NCBI GenBank assembly: GCA_963578105.1
Contig: CAUZBP010000008.1
Span: 1 to 64,000, forward strand
Source of the DNA: GCA-2718815 sp963578105
Lineage (GTDB): Bacteria > Planctomycetota > Planctomycetia > Pirellulales > Pirellulaceae
DNA: 64,000 nt
Reading direction: 5' to 3'
Under the pieces are notes generated by a model. That model did no database searches. It was not told the DNA's origin and worked only from the letters and a program-made list of their open reading frames with translations. A program made the translations under genes and the position numbers. Positions within the stretch are counted from its first letter, which is position 1; each line of letters starts with the position of its first letter. Positions 27,326 to 36,557 of this stretch are shown here, piece by piece.

Positions 27326-30300
27326 TCAGCGAATGTAAATGAACTCTTTGGTATTAAAAATGGTATGGGCAACGTCGGTCCAGACATCGTGATTATACAG
27401 GATCCGGTTCGATTCGCCATGCAATTCAGACAGCTTCCCCACGACCTCGGTCCAACGATCCAGTTCCTGCGGTTGCATCGACCTTGAATAGGCCAGAAAC
27501 AACATGTCTTTCAAACGACTGGGAATCGTGGAGTCTTCCTGGTGAACCAGTTGTTGTCCCCAATGCTCTGCCTGTCCCACAACAAACCGATGATTCAACA
27601 AGGCTAGAGACTGGGCGGGTGTCGTGGTCACATCGCGTCGTCCGGATGGAATTTTAGGCTGCGGCTGATTGAACAGAGACATGAATTTGCACTGTTCCAA
27701 AATCGTCACCTTGGTATAGATCGATCGCCGCCCATTTCCGTCAAGGGGTCCCGAAAAAAGACGCTTTGTCATATCCTCGTTGTTACGATGCGGGTCGCTT
27801 GTCGGGCCATACAACGATCGGTCCAGCCGACCGGAGACCGCTAATATCGCATCCCGGATCGATTCTGCGTCGAGGCGCTGGGTGGGAAAGTGGTGCAGCA
27901 TCTGATTTTCCGGATCCTTCTCGAAACCTTTTTGTTTCACCTGGCCGGATTGTTGCCAGGTCTGACTGGTCACAATGAGACGTACCAATTTGCGCGTTGA
28001 CCAGCCACTCCGGATGAACTCGGAGGTTAACCAGTCAAGTAATTCCGGATGCGAGGGCTGTTCGCCAAGGTGGCCGAAGTCGCTGGGCGTCGCCACAATG
28101 CCGCGGCCGAACAACCAGTGCCATATCCGATTCACAAACACGCGTGCCGTCAACGGATTGGACGAACTGGCAATGTGGTCCGCAAGTTCTAAACGCCCAC
28201 TACCCGAATCTTTGAATGGCCCGGTCCCTTTGGAAAGAACTCGCAAATATCCCCTGGGCACCTGCTCCCCTAGCGTGTGGACATCTCCACGAATGTTGAC
28301 ACGATAGTCGAGTCCCTCGTCGGCATCTACCATTCCGTTCACGGCCTGTGAAGCTTGAACCTTTGCCTCCAGCTGGCGGTACTGCTCAACCAATGACTTG
28401 AGACGCACATCGTCCTTGTTGTTGGTGATCCACGGTGTCAGCAACAGCTGATTGAGTAACAAAACATCCTGTTCGGTACTTTGACTGTTTTCCCAACGCG
28501 TCATTGCAGCTTTGATCCACCGGCGGTAGCGTTCCAGAGCCTGCTGAATGTTAGCAGGCGGCGGAGCGTCAAATAATTCCGCATAGCGAGTGATTTCCTC
28601 GCGGGGTGCTTCCTCAGTCTGATGAGCAACAATCTGGTTGATGGCAAACCAGCTGCGTGGATCTTCTTCATCTTCCAGTGGAATCAACCTTGAGTAAATG
28701 GATGGAAAATTCGGATTACTTTCCTTGGTCACAAACTCCAAAAACACCCGGCGTTCTCGAAAACGATCCGTTCGCGTCGGAAACAACTCCCATTGGTACT
28801 GAGAATTCGTCAAACGCTTTTCTGTGTTACACAAAAATGCGTTGTCAATCGGTGTACGCCAAGCGGCATACTGACCACCTGCCATCCGGACACTGAAAAA
28901 CGGAGCCGGCATGTTTTGAAATAGCGGAGATCGCACGGCACCATTCAATTTGGTGGAAATGGCTCCCGTAGCAATGCCACCCAGGTAAAACGTTTGAATC
29001 ACCTTACCGCCCACCTGGTCGATCTGAAAATCGCCAGTTTGAACCTTCTGCCGGGTTCCCACTCCGTCCACCGTCCAACCTGCCGGTAGTTCTTCGTTGA
29101 AATCGACCAGGATGCTACAAGCAGACCGATTTTTGGCAGTTCGTTCAGCCGAATCTGCCAGGAGAAGATCGCGAAGTTCTTCCCACCGGCTGGCAATTTC
29201 TTCAGTCGGAACACGGGTCAGTTGCTGCCAAACAAAATTCAAATCCTCGTGTGGCAGGTTGTCTTCGGGAACAAGCTTGGTAAGCGCCGCGGCAGACACT
29301 TGGTCGATGTCAGCCAGCCATGCCCTGGCAGTGGCTGCACGGACCTGTGGTTTCAGCTTCTGCAATTGTTCGATGAGGTCCATGTTCCTGGAAGGCAGGT
29401 CCAGAGTATTGGTAGTCCACCGTGAACTCATCATGACCCCGGCCAACGCGTAATATTCTTTTTGAGAAATCGCATCCAACTTGTGGTCATGGCACCTGGC
29501 GCAGGCTACGGTTGTCGCCTGGAACGCCTTGGAAAGAGCATCGATCTTGTTGTCCAACATTTCCTGGTGGACCCCCTCAAATTGCGAACTGTCACCATGC
29601 CGTTTTTCACCCATCTGGTAAAACATGGGTCCAATCACCGATTCATTGATCTGGAGTTCTTCGTTGAAACGGGGATGCTTCAACAGGTCGCCCGCGATCT
29701 GTTCTCGCACGAGTTGATCAAAAGCCACATCCTGATTAAACGCTCGAATCAAATAATCCCGATATCGCCAGGCACCCTTTGCCGGAATATCCCATTCATA
29801 GCCATGAGAATCCGTGTACCTTACTACGTCCATCCAATGCCGGGCGAACCTTTCACCGTAGTGAGGGGACTGGAGATAGTAGTCAACAAGCGTTTTCCAG
29901 GCATGGTCCGACTGGTCGTCCACAAATCCTCTGTATTCCTCTGCCGTGGGTGGTAAACCAGTCAAGGCAAATGCCAGGCGTCGAATGAGCGTCGCCCGGT
30001 CGGCTTGCGGGCATGGTTGAAGTTGTTGCTGCCGCAGCGATTCGTGGATGAAACGGTCTACCGGATGCTGAGACCATTGCTGCTTGCCGCGTGGCAGGCC
30101 CGGACGAGTCACCAGCCGCAAACTCCACCAGTCCCGGCGACTTTGGTAAATCTGCTCCCAGGTCTGTTCATTTTCGGTCTTCGAGTCATCGGCCTGATCC
30201 CTGGGGTCGGGAGCCCCCATTTCAATCCACGTCACAAAATCCTGGGTGATGTGCGGGGGAAGTTTTGCGTCTGGCGGCATCTGAACCGTTTCGTGACGCA

Positions 30301-30568
30301 AGGCTGCAATGATTTTGCTACCGGGAACATCGCGAGGGACAACGGCCGGCCCGGAATCACCACCTTGGCGCATTCCGGCACGACTATCCAACAGCAGGCC
30401 ACCTTTGGGATCCGCGGCAGCGCGCGAGTGACACTTGTAACAGCGTCCCACCAGGATTGGACGAATCTTCTTTTCGAAGAAGTCGCGACCCGGTTCCAAA
30501 GCCACTGCATGTTGAAGCAACACTCCAACAATGACAAAGCCCGTTAGAAAGATGTGACGAACCATCAT
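27326..30568 (-). CDS. Large PSCyt1-DUF1549-DUF1553 (PSD1) protein (pair 3)
   Basis: A 1080-residue exported protein. A signal peptide (about 1-23) precedes PSCyt1 with the haem motif CYKCHSR (about 43). DUF1549 (about 165-385) has FALTGLPPT and ERFARHWMDVVRYTDSHGY and ends in CARCHDHKLDAIS. Between the two DUFs lies an insert of roughly 300 residues (about 450-750), mostly predicted beta strands (for example GWTVDGVGTRQKVQTGDFQ and FFSVRMAGGQYAAWRTP), which resembles a carbohydrate-binding or LamG-like jelly-roll rather than the coiled coil of pairs 1 and 4. DUF1553 (about 800-1080) begins LADHIASSSNPLTARVFVNR. It is co-transcribed with the DUF1501 gene 25 bases downstream. Confidence 0.9.
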   Translation of the reverse strand: MMVRHIFLTGFVIVGVLLQHAVALEPGRDFFEKKIRPILVGRCYKCHSRAAADPKGGLLLDSRAGMRQGGDSGPAVVPRDVPGSKIIAALRHETVQMPPDAKLPPHITQDFVTWIEMGAPDPRDQADDSKTENEQTWEQIYQSRRDWWSLRLVTRPGLPRGKQQWSQHPVDRFIHESLRQQQLQPCPQADRATLIRRLAFALTGLPPTAEEYRGFVDDQSDHAWKTLVDYYLQSPHYGERFARHWMDVVRYTDSHGYEWDIPAKGAWRYRDYLIRAFNQDVAFDQLVREQIAGDLLKHPRFNEELQINESVIGPMFYQMGEKRHGDSSQFEGVHQEMLDNKIDALSKAFQATTVACARCHDHKLDAISQKEYYALAGVMMSSRWTTNTLDLPSRNMDLIEQLQKLKPQVRAATARAWLADIDQVSAAALTKLVPEDNLPHEDLNFVWQQLTRVPTEEIASRWEELRDLLLADSAERTAKNRSACSILVDFNEELPAGWTVDGVGTRQKVQTGDFQIDQVGGKVIQTFYLGGIATGAISTKLNGAVRSPLFQNMPAPFFSVRMAGGQYAAWRTPIDNAFLCNTEKRLTNSQYQWELFPTRTDRFRERRVFLEFVTKESNPNFPSIYSRLIPLEDEEDPRSWFAINQIVAHQTEEAPREEITRYAELFDAPPPANIQQALERYRRWIKAAMTRWENSQSTEQDVLLLNQLLLTPWITNNKDDVRLKSLVEQYRQLEAKVQASQAVNGMVDADEGLDYRVNIRGDVHTLGEQVPRGYLRVLSKGTGPFKDSGSGRLELADHIASSSNPLTARVFVNRIWHWLFGRGIVATPSDFGHLGEQPSHPELLDWLTSEFIRSGWSTRKLVRLIVTSQTWQQSGQVKQKGFEKDPENQMLHHFPTQRLDAESIRDAILAVSGRLDRSLYGPTSDPHRNNEDMTKRLFSGPLDGNGRRSIYTKVTILEQCKFMSLFNQPQPKIPSGRRDVTTTPAQSLALLNHRFVVGQAEHWGQQLVHQEDSTIPSRLKDMLFLAYSRSMQPQELDRWTEVVGKLSELHGESNRILYNHDVWTDVAHTIFNTKEFIYIR

Positions 30569-30628
30569 CGCTCAAAAAAAAGACCCGAGATGTTACGATT
30601 ATACCACAAACTTTTAAGCAATGAATAG

Positions 30629-31310
30629 CTAGGTCCCCACCGACTTGTCTCCAGGACTTGTTGGCGGATCAAGCTTAAACATTCGCGCCGCGTTGCCTCC
30701 CAGAATCAGGTCCTTTTCCTGGCATGAGAGGAAATCGCAGTGCAGTCGGATGTAGTCGGCAGCCTGTCGATAAGTGCACCAATTGCCACCGCAAAAGGGC
30801 ATGTCGGATCCCCACATCAATTTTTCCGCACCCACTTCGTCACGCCACTTGCGCAGCATCTCCGGCCCCTCAGCGTAAGGGTATTCGGGCCATCTGGCGG
30901 GCATCAGTACTTCCGCATGCATCTCTCCGGCGTCGCCTCCAGAGGTTCTCCAGGCCAGGCGGATAGAGCTGCATGCAGTACTGGACGCCGTCCACAGTGA
31001 CGTCGGCCTGACCGTAGCGACCCCTGCGGAAGTTCACATCGGACATCTCGTGAATGTTGTCCGACGGATAATCCAGCAATCGCTGCTGGACCCGCTTGCC
31101 ATCACTCTTGCGCCAAAAGTCAGTAAAATCACGCACGTGGTATTGCCACAGTTTTAAGGGCAATGCATCCTCTGCTGCGACCGAACCGCTCTCGAATCGT
31201 GGAAAAATGTGGTAGTGCGCATCGATGATCCGACTGGGTTCGGTGGATTTGGTATCCTCCACCTGACGCCATCCTCCACCAAAGAACTCCATCTTTTTCT
31301 TTTCGCTCAT
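30629..31310 (-). pseudogene. Amidohydrolase-2 relic with internal deletion and frameshift
   Basis: Both ends of an amidohydrolase-2 family gene are present but the middle is missing. The upstream part (31310 to about 30920) encodes an N-terminus with the metal motif IDAHYHIFPRF and continues to VQYCMQLYPPGLENLW. Then the frame must change for the C-terminal part, GEMHAEVLMPARWPEYPYAE through EKLMWGSDMPFCGGN to the stop at 30629. Intact family members have about 150 more residues between these blocks. The C-terminal part matches the family end closely (YPY motif, GSDMPF with the last metal-ligand Asp). The product, if any, could not fold as an active barrel. Confidence 0.75.
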
Positions 31311-31789
31311 CGGTTCAAAATCTCCGCGACATCTGGATTTCCTGCAGAAACCAGTTGCCCAGCTACAAAATGCCGGCTCCCAGGCTAATGGATTCTGCGC
31401 CCCTTACCAATCGGCAGGCAAAGCTGCTGAGACTGACCGGGAATTTGGGCTGCGAGGTGTCAGAAAATGGAAGACTCGTTTTTTGCGTAAAGGGTTTCTG
31501 TCACAGGGAGAAGGGACGATCACAAATCAGAGTAAAAGGAAGCTTAGGCCGGTTGTTTCCGTTGTGGGCTGAACCTAAACTCTGGGGAATTGGGAGACAA
31601 ACTTTGCAGTTTAAGTTGGAGCGTCCGGTTGCCATCGCATCGTTGAACTCTTCGCCCCGGACGATGAGGATCGCAGGCGGTCATGAGTACAACGAGACAG
31701 GCAGCATCCAACTGTCACTTTGTTTCGCGGTTTGAGATCCAACGGCCTTCGGCAAATCACTTTTTCAATTGCTTCAAACAGGTTGTTTT
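31311..31789. other. Intergenic region without recognisable gene
   Basis: About 480 bases between the amidohydrolase relic and the Nramp-like gene. A 126-codon frame beginning with TTG at 31355 exists on the plus strand but shows no family features, no ribosome binding site and atypical composition, so I do not call it a gene. The promoter of the transporter should lie in the last part. Confidence 0.4.
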
Positions 31790-33721
31790 ATGAATCAAGA
31801 AAATCCGCAATCGCATCAAAATGAAACCGTACCGGCAGGAATGTTACCCGATTGGACCGTAGGTGACCTTCCCAAACCACCCAGGCTTGGTTGGAAGAGT
31901 TGGGCGGCACTGCTCGGTCCGGGTGTCCTGATGGCCGGTGCCTCAATCGGTTCAGGTGAGTGGCTGGCAGGGCCGGGAGTGACAGCCCAGTATGGCGGCA
32001 CGTTGCTATGGGTGGCAACACTGAGTATCGTTGCCCAGGTTTTCTGCAACCTCGAATTCATGCGTTATGCACTGTATTGTGGCGAACCAATCCTGGTCGG
32101 GGCCTTCCGCACCAAGCCAGGACCCAAGTTTTGGACCTTCTTCTACGCGCTCCTGGAGTTTGGACACATTTGGCCCTACAACGTGGCCGGCGCGTCCGTG
32201 GCCGTTGCCGCCATCTGGCTCGGAAGTCTACCGGGACAAGGCGACGATGGACTGGTACACGGACTCAGTTGTGTACTGTTTCTGCTCGCATTCTTGCCGC
32301 TCATCTTCGGGGGCACCGTCTACAAAATGCTAGAGCGGATCATGACTGTCAAATTGGTGATCGTTTTAATCTTCCTCGTCCTGATATCCAGCTGTTTTAT
32401 CTCGTCACGTTCGATGGGTGAAGTACTCAGCGGTTTTCTCCGTTTCGGTCAAATTCCCTTGCGAGCTAACACGATCATCGATGGTCGGCATTTCACACTC
32501 ACGGAGCAGCATGATGACATTCTGTACCGCATACGCGGCACGGTTGAAGAGACGGAAACCGTCGTCACCGAGTTCACTGCAGGAAATCAAATTTTCAGGA
32601 TGGACCAGGAGATCCCTGCAGAATTTGATGTGCGGTATCAAGAGCTAAAGACCAGGGCTGAAAAACTAGCCTTGGCCGACAGATTCTACATGGAACAAAT
32701 CGACGGGCCGATCAGCCTGACGGCAGAGGGAACGATCGATCCGCAAGACAAAAGCTGGCAGTTTGAACAAGTCACCGTCCGTAGCGAAGACGGTTCCAAT
32801 ACCTACCGGCAACTTGCTGACATCCCCAACCAAGCCTTACAAAAGGAACTGCGGGAACGGATCGAGAATCAGGGCTTGCGCCGCGTTCAATTGATCGGCT
32901 ACATTCAGGAACATGGCGAACTACCCGATTTAGATTGGGCGTTGATTGCCACCTTCGCCTCGATTGCAGGAGCCGGTGGACTAACCAACGCACTGCTCTC
33001 CAACTATGCCCGCGACAAAGGTTGGGGAATGGGGCGCAATGTCGGCGCGATCGCCAGCGCCGTCGGTAGCACCACGATCACGCTTTCACACGTTGGTCAA
33101 ACGTTTCGCTCCAGCCAAGAAAACATGAGGCGTTGGCGTGGATGGATGCGACACATCATACGTGACCAGGCTGTCGTGTGGATGGTCTGCTGCTTCATCG
33201 GCATGGCCCTGCCCTGCATGATTTCGGTGGAATTCATCCGCAATGCGCCCGTATCCGGGAACCGCGTGGCGGGGATGTCTGCGGAAGGACTCGACCACAG
33301 CTATCCCGGCTACGGCCTATGGACCATCACGCTGCTGATTGGATTTCTCATTCTGTATCCAGGTCAAATCATGTCGGGCGATACGATTCCCCGCAGGTGG
33401 TGCGACATCATCTGGACAGCCAGTTCCCGCGCAAGGCAACTCGGCAAGGACAAGGTCAAACAAATTTACTATGGAATCATGGCAGTCATGGCCGTCTGGG
33501 GCCTGATTGTGCTCATGTTTCTTGATCCACTCGATATTCTCAAAATCGGCGGTGTCTTGGCAAACATAGGGCTCGGCGGATCGGCACTGCATGCACTCTA
33601 TGTAAACTGCACCTTACTGCCACCCGAGGTGCGCCCCAACTGGTTCATGCGGCTGGGTGTGATCTGTTGCGTGCTGTTCTTTTTTACCATCAGTGGAATC
33701 GTGTTCGTTTCGTTGCTCTGA
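31790..33721 (+). CDS. Nramp-like transporter with large soluble insertion
   Basis: A 643-residue membrane protein distantly related to Nramp divalent-metal transporters. Helix 1 reads LLGPGVLMAGASIGSGEWLAGP (about 41-62) where classical Nramps have the metal-binding D-P-G-N motif, which is missing here. Several helices follow (about 73-90, 115-145, 160-205). Residues of about 225-378 are hydrophilic and form an extra soluble domain (ILYRIRGTVEETETVVTEF and onward). Helices then resume with LIATFASIAGAGGLTNALL, the region equivalent to Nramp helix 6, and continue to the C-terminus. ATG 31790 is used instead of an upstream TTG. The transported substrate is unknown and may not be Mn or Fe. Confidence 0.75.
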   Translation: MNQENPQSHQNETVPAGMLPDWTVGDLPKPPRLGWKSWAALLGPGVLMAGASIGSGEWLAGPGVTAQYGGTLLWVATLSIVAQVFCNLEFMRYALYCGEPILVGAFRTKPGPKFWTFFYALLEFGHIWPYNVAGASVAVAAIWLGSLPGQGDDGLVHGLSCVLFLLAFLPLIFGGTVYKMLERIMTVKLVIVLIFLVLISSCFISSRSMGEVLSGFLRFGQIPLRANTIIDGRHFTLTEQHDDILYRIRGTVEETETVVTEFTAGNQIFRMDQEIPAEFDVRYQELKTRAEKLALADRFYMEQIDGPISLTAEGTIDPQDKSWQFEQVTVRSEDGSNTYRQLADIPNQALQKELRERIENQGLRRVQLIGYIQEHGELPDLDWALIATFASIAGAGGLTNALLSNYARDKGWGMGRNVGAIASAVGSTTITLSHVGQTFRSSQENMRRWRGWMRHIIRDQAVVWMVCCFIGMALPCMISVEFIRNAPVSGNRVAGMSAEGLDHSYPGYGLWTITLLIGFLILYPGQIMSGDTIPRRWCDIIWTASSRARQLGKDKVKQIYYGIMAVMAVWGLIVLMFLDPLDILKIGGVLANIGLGGSALHALYVNCTLLPPEVRPNWFMRLGVICCVLFFFTISGIVFVSLL

Positions 33722-33796
33722 GTTGGTTAGAGGTCCGTGTTCGTACATTCATACCCCTTTGTCAGGGTACTCGTGGTTGCGGTTTCGATTTGAGTC

Positions 33797-34034
33797 GTGA
33801 ATCTATTTGTTACCGGTGGCAGTGGCACCCTGGGAACCGACATTTTGCGAGAGTTACTGCAGGTGGGCCATTCGCTCACCAACTGCAGCCGCACTCCTGT
33901 TGAAATCAACGGTGTACGCTGCCATGCGGGGCGATATCAATAACCCACAACAACTCAACACGGCACCTGGAGGGCACGATGTACTCATCCACCTGGCAGC
34001 TTTCCCGGGACCAGGACGGGCCTTGTCAAATTGA
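33797..34034 (+). pseudogene. NAD-dependent epimerase/dehydratase relic (N-terminal fragment, frameshifted)
   Basis: Reading from GTG 33797 gives NLFVTGGSGTLGTDILREL, the Rossmann NAD-binding start of an extended SDR epimerase. The frame stops at 33943. One base too many in the GGGG run at 33928-33931 explains this: in the shifted frame the protein continues CHAGDINNPQQLN and then GGHDVLIHLAAFPGPG, exactly the next conserved blocks of the family, until a stop at 34034. Only about 78 of some 300 residues remain, so this is a truncated relic with an additional +1 frameshift. Confidence 0.7.
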
Positions 34035-34058
34035 AAAACCAAACAGCAGAGGATCCCG

Positions 34059-35747
34059 ATGTTACAGCGACCGATCTTCTTACAGGTAGTGGGGGCCGTT
34101 ACATCAGTGTCCCTGCTCACACTTGGGACCGGACACGCCGCAGTCCAGGACCAGCAGCTAACTGCCCTCACCGAACCCCGCGTCTTCGTACGCGAAGACT
34201 TTCACCACCTCTCGGGAATCGCCCCTCCCCTCACCCGCTCGGATGTCACCAAGACGGTGGATGTGATCGCGGGGACCGGTGTCAACACGCTCATCTTTTC
34301 ACTGGGATCGCGAGGTGGCATGTGCCTCTACGACACTCACGTCGGACAAATGCATAGTACCAATGTTGACAAATGGACTCATGCCGTCAATTATCGCGAC
34401 GCGCTACATGTGCGACAGCTGGTCGCTGAAGGCTGGGACCGCCCTCAGTTGTTTTGTGATCGCTGTCACGAGGAAGGCATCCTGTTCTTCGCCAGTGCGC
34501 CGCTGAATATCGGCTCGCACACAACCGAGGAGTCACGAGGACTCGGACGAACTTCCGATTTCGTGTTTGACAATCCTCAGTTACGCGTCGGCAAGGATCA
34601 GGACCCCCGAGCAAAACACGTGTCACCGACACGCATGAATTTCATTTACCCAGAAGTTCGCAAAGAGCGACTCCAGGTTTATGGTGAACTACTGGCTCGC
34701 TACGAAACTGACGGAGTCGAAGTACAATCCGAAGTCCTCCCGTTATGCAAATACGACCAAGTCGATCGCTGCGCACCCCTGTTAACTGCGTGGTTCCGGG
34801 AATTGCGAAAGATTGCCAACCAGGCGGAAAAAACCCAAGGACGGCGCAAGCGAATTTATGTTCGCATCCCCGCCAATCCAAACGTTTGGTCCGCTGTCGG
34901 TTTTGAAGTCTCTGTCTGGGTCGCGGAACGACTGGTCGACGGTCTGATTTGCACCTCCAACGATCCTGAAATACTCGACCAGGACCTGGATCTGTCTGCC
35001 GTCGTTTCCTTGACACGAGACAGTTCCTGCCGAGTCCTTGTCGGCTGCGGAACCACTCTGCAAAGAAAACTCAAACCCAAGGCGACTGCTAAAATGATCT
35101 GGGGAGCAGCCGCTAACGCGTATCATCAGGGAGCCGTAGGGTTTGGCCTGAATGACATGATACGGAGCCAGGGTTTGCTGTTTCTGGACGACATGCATTC
35201 CACTCTGCGTTTGCTCGGTTCTCCGACGTCACTGGCAAGTGCCAACAAAATCTATCGAGTACGGGATTTACCTCGAACTGTAAACTCTTTCGGAACGGGA
35301 CTGCCAGAAACCCAACCACCTCTTCCCCGGCCCCTGAAGGTAGGTCACGTCCAGAGAATACCTCTGCGAGTGGCTGACGACCTTCACCGCTGGTGGGACC
35401 TGGATCGATTAAAACATGTCAAACTGCGTATCCGCCTCAGCAATCTCGAACCGACACGCAACAAGCTTCGAATCCTGCTGAACGACACACCGCTGCCAGA
35501 ATCGAACCTGCAAATCACCGATCTGACCTACCGTTTTATCCAGCAGGGTGTCGCCTATCAGGGAAATCAAATCTATGAATACGTACTCTCACCTGAAATG
35601 TATCCGATCCGCGGAATCAATACGGTTTCAGTGACCCTCCTGCAACGTGACCCTTCCGTCGATTTGGAATTTCACGTGCGGGATGTTGACTGTTCGATCG
35701 AGTATCGCCACCATCGCCATTTTGAGCCACGTCCCATCGACTATTGA
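34059..35747 (+). CDS. Secreted glycoside-hydrolase-like protein, function unknown
   Basis: A 562-residue exported protein. Residues 1-27 form a signal peptide (VVGAVTSVSLLTLGTGHA), and AGAGGA-type spacing to the ATG is good (AGAGGATCCCG). Residues of about 55-400 look like a TIM barrel of the glycosyl-hydrolase-like kind: GVNTLIFSLGSRGGMCLYD, CHEEGILFFASAPLN, YETDGVEVQSEVLPLCKYD and VWVAERLVDGLICTSND resemble strand ends with acidic residues. The last 150 residues or so (LRIRLSNLEPTRNKLRILLN and onward) form a beta-sandwich. I do not recognise a named family; it may be an uncharacterised glycosidase widespread in planctomycetes. It lies just after an epimerase relic. Confidence 0.7.
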   Translation: MLQRPIFLQVVGAVTSVSLLTLGTGHAAVQDQQLTALTEPRVFVREDFHHLSGIAPPLTRSDVTKTVDVIAGTGVNTLIFSLGSRGGMCLYDTHVGQMHSTNVDKWTHAVNYRDALHVRQLVAEGWDRPQLFCDRCHEEGILFFASAPLNIGSHTTEESRGLGRTSDFVFDNPQLRVGKDQDPRAKHVSPTRMNFIYPEVRKERLQVYGELLARYETDGVEVQSEVLPLCKYDQVDRCAPLLTAWFRELRKIANQAEKTQGRRKRIYVRIPANPNVWSAVGFEVSVWVAERLVDGLICTSNDPEILDQDLDLSAVVSLTRDSSCRVLVGCGTTLQRKLKPKATAKMIWGAAANAYHQGAVGFGLNDMIRSQGLLFLDDMHSTLRLLGSPTSLASANKIYRVRDLPRTVNSFGTGLPETQPPLPRPLKVGHVQRIPLRVADDLHRWWDLDRLKHVKLRIRLSNLEPTRNKLRILLNDTPLPESNLQITDLTYRFIQQGVAYQGNQIYEYVLSPEMYPIRGINTVSVTLLQRDPSVDLEFHVRDVDCSIEYRHHRHFEPRPIDY

Positions 35748-35849
35748 TTTGGAAAATCGCAGGCAATAAACGGCCAGGAACCGTTCTCTGAGCAAGATCG
35801 TTCCAACGAACTTGTTTCAGAATCACGGGGGTAACTCGCCCAAGACGGG

Positions 35850-36228
35850 TTAATGCTTTTTCACTGGCCAGATCGATTCCAGTTGCCAGACGTCCAGGCC
35901 TTGAAGGTGGGCCGTGGCAAACCAACCGATGCGGTCACTGTCGGTCCGGGTGGGGTAGACACGGGAAGTAAGGCACAAGCGACCGTTCGCTGTTGGAGAG
36001 ATAGCAATCGGTACATCGCGCCAATGCACCAAATCGTCACTGACTGCATGCCCCCAATGGAATGGTCCTCCGTTGCGATGAGCTAAGCGTGGAATCCACT
36101 GATAAAAAGATGGTACTGTCAGCGACTTGGATCACGCCATTGGTGTCGTCCATCCAGTTGTCCGGCGGCAGGAAATGATAACCGGGCCGATGCGGGTCAT
36201 CTGCCATTTGCCAGCGACGGAATCGCAT
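35850..36228 (-). pseudogene. Glycoside hydrolase family 32 relic with internal deletion
   Basis: On the minus strand, ATG 36228 opens with DPHRPGYHFLPPDNWMDDTN, the start of GH32 fructosidases (consensus W-M-N-D-P-N-G, in which the aspartate is the nucleophile). After a frameshift near 36115 the next GH32 block is clear: SFYQWIPRLAHRNGG, then FHWGHAVSDDLVHWRDVPIA. Directly after this, in frame, the sequence jumps to NGRLCLTSRVYPTRTDSDRI and LDVWQLESIWPV, which matches the extreme C-terminal strands of GH32 enzymes, with a stop at 35850. Roughly 350 residues that should lie between are gone. So it is a relic that keeps both ends of the gene. Confidence 0.75.
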
Positions 36229-36557
36229 TTATTCCAATTCCACTCCAAAGCAAGGGGCCACGAACCAAAACCCACTGCTAAAGAGCAGTAAAACCAGTCC
36301 GACAATTTTATTTGGAAATGGAAATAAATGGATCATCGGGCCGTTCCACAGAAAAATTGGGCTCCGCATGGTGACTGACACTCCAGCTGGAATTGCCAGA
36401 ACCTTCTGAACAGGTTATATGCTTCCCAGTCGTGCGAAAAACAGGCTAAAATAAAGATAGATCGTACGGCTACATCGACGGAACAAATGGCAACTTCTCG
36501 ATCGTCCACCGAGCTATTGTCTTTCCTTTTCGTAATGTCAGCAACGGGCGGGTGACC
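36229..36557. other. Intergenic region upstream of unknown gene
   Basis: About 330 bases with no recognisable gene. A TAAAAT hexamer at 36447-36452 is a possible -10 element for the following gene, but no convincing -35 partner is visible. Confidence 0.25.

Noticed and set aside
31355..31735. 126-codon plus-strand frame between the amidohydrolase relic and the Nramp-like gene
   Set aside because: Begins with TTG, has no ribosome binding site, no domain and an unusual mix of residues; looks like chance.
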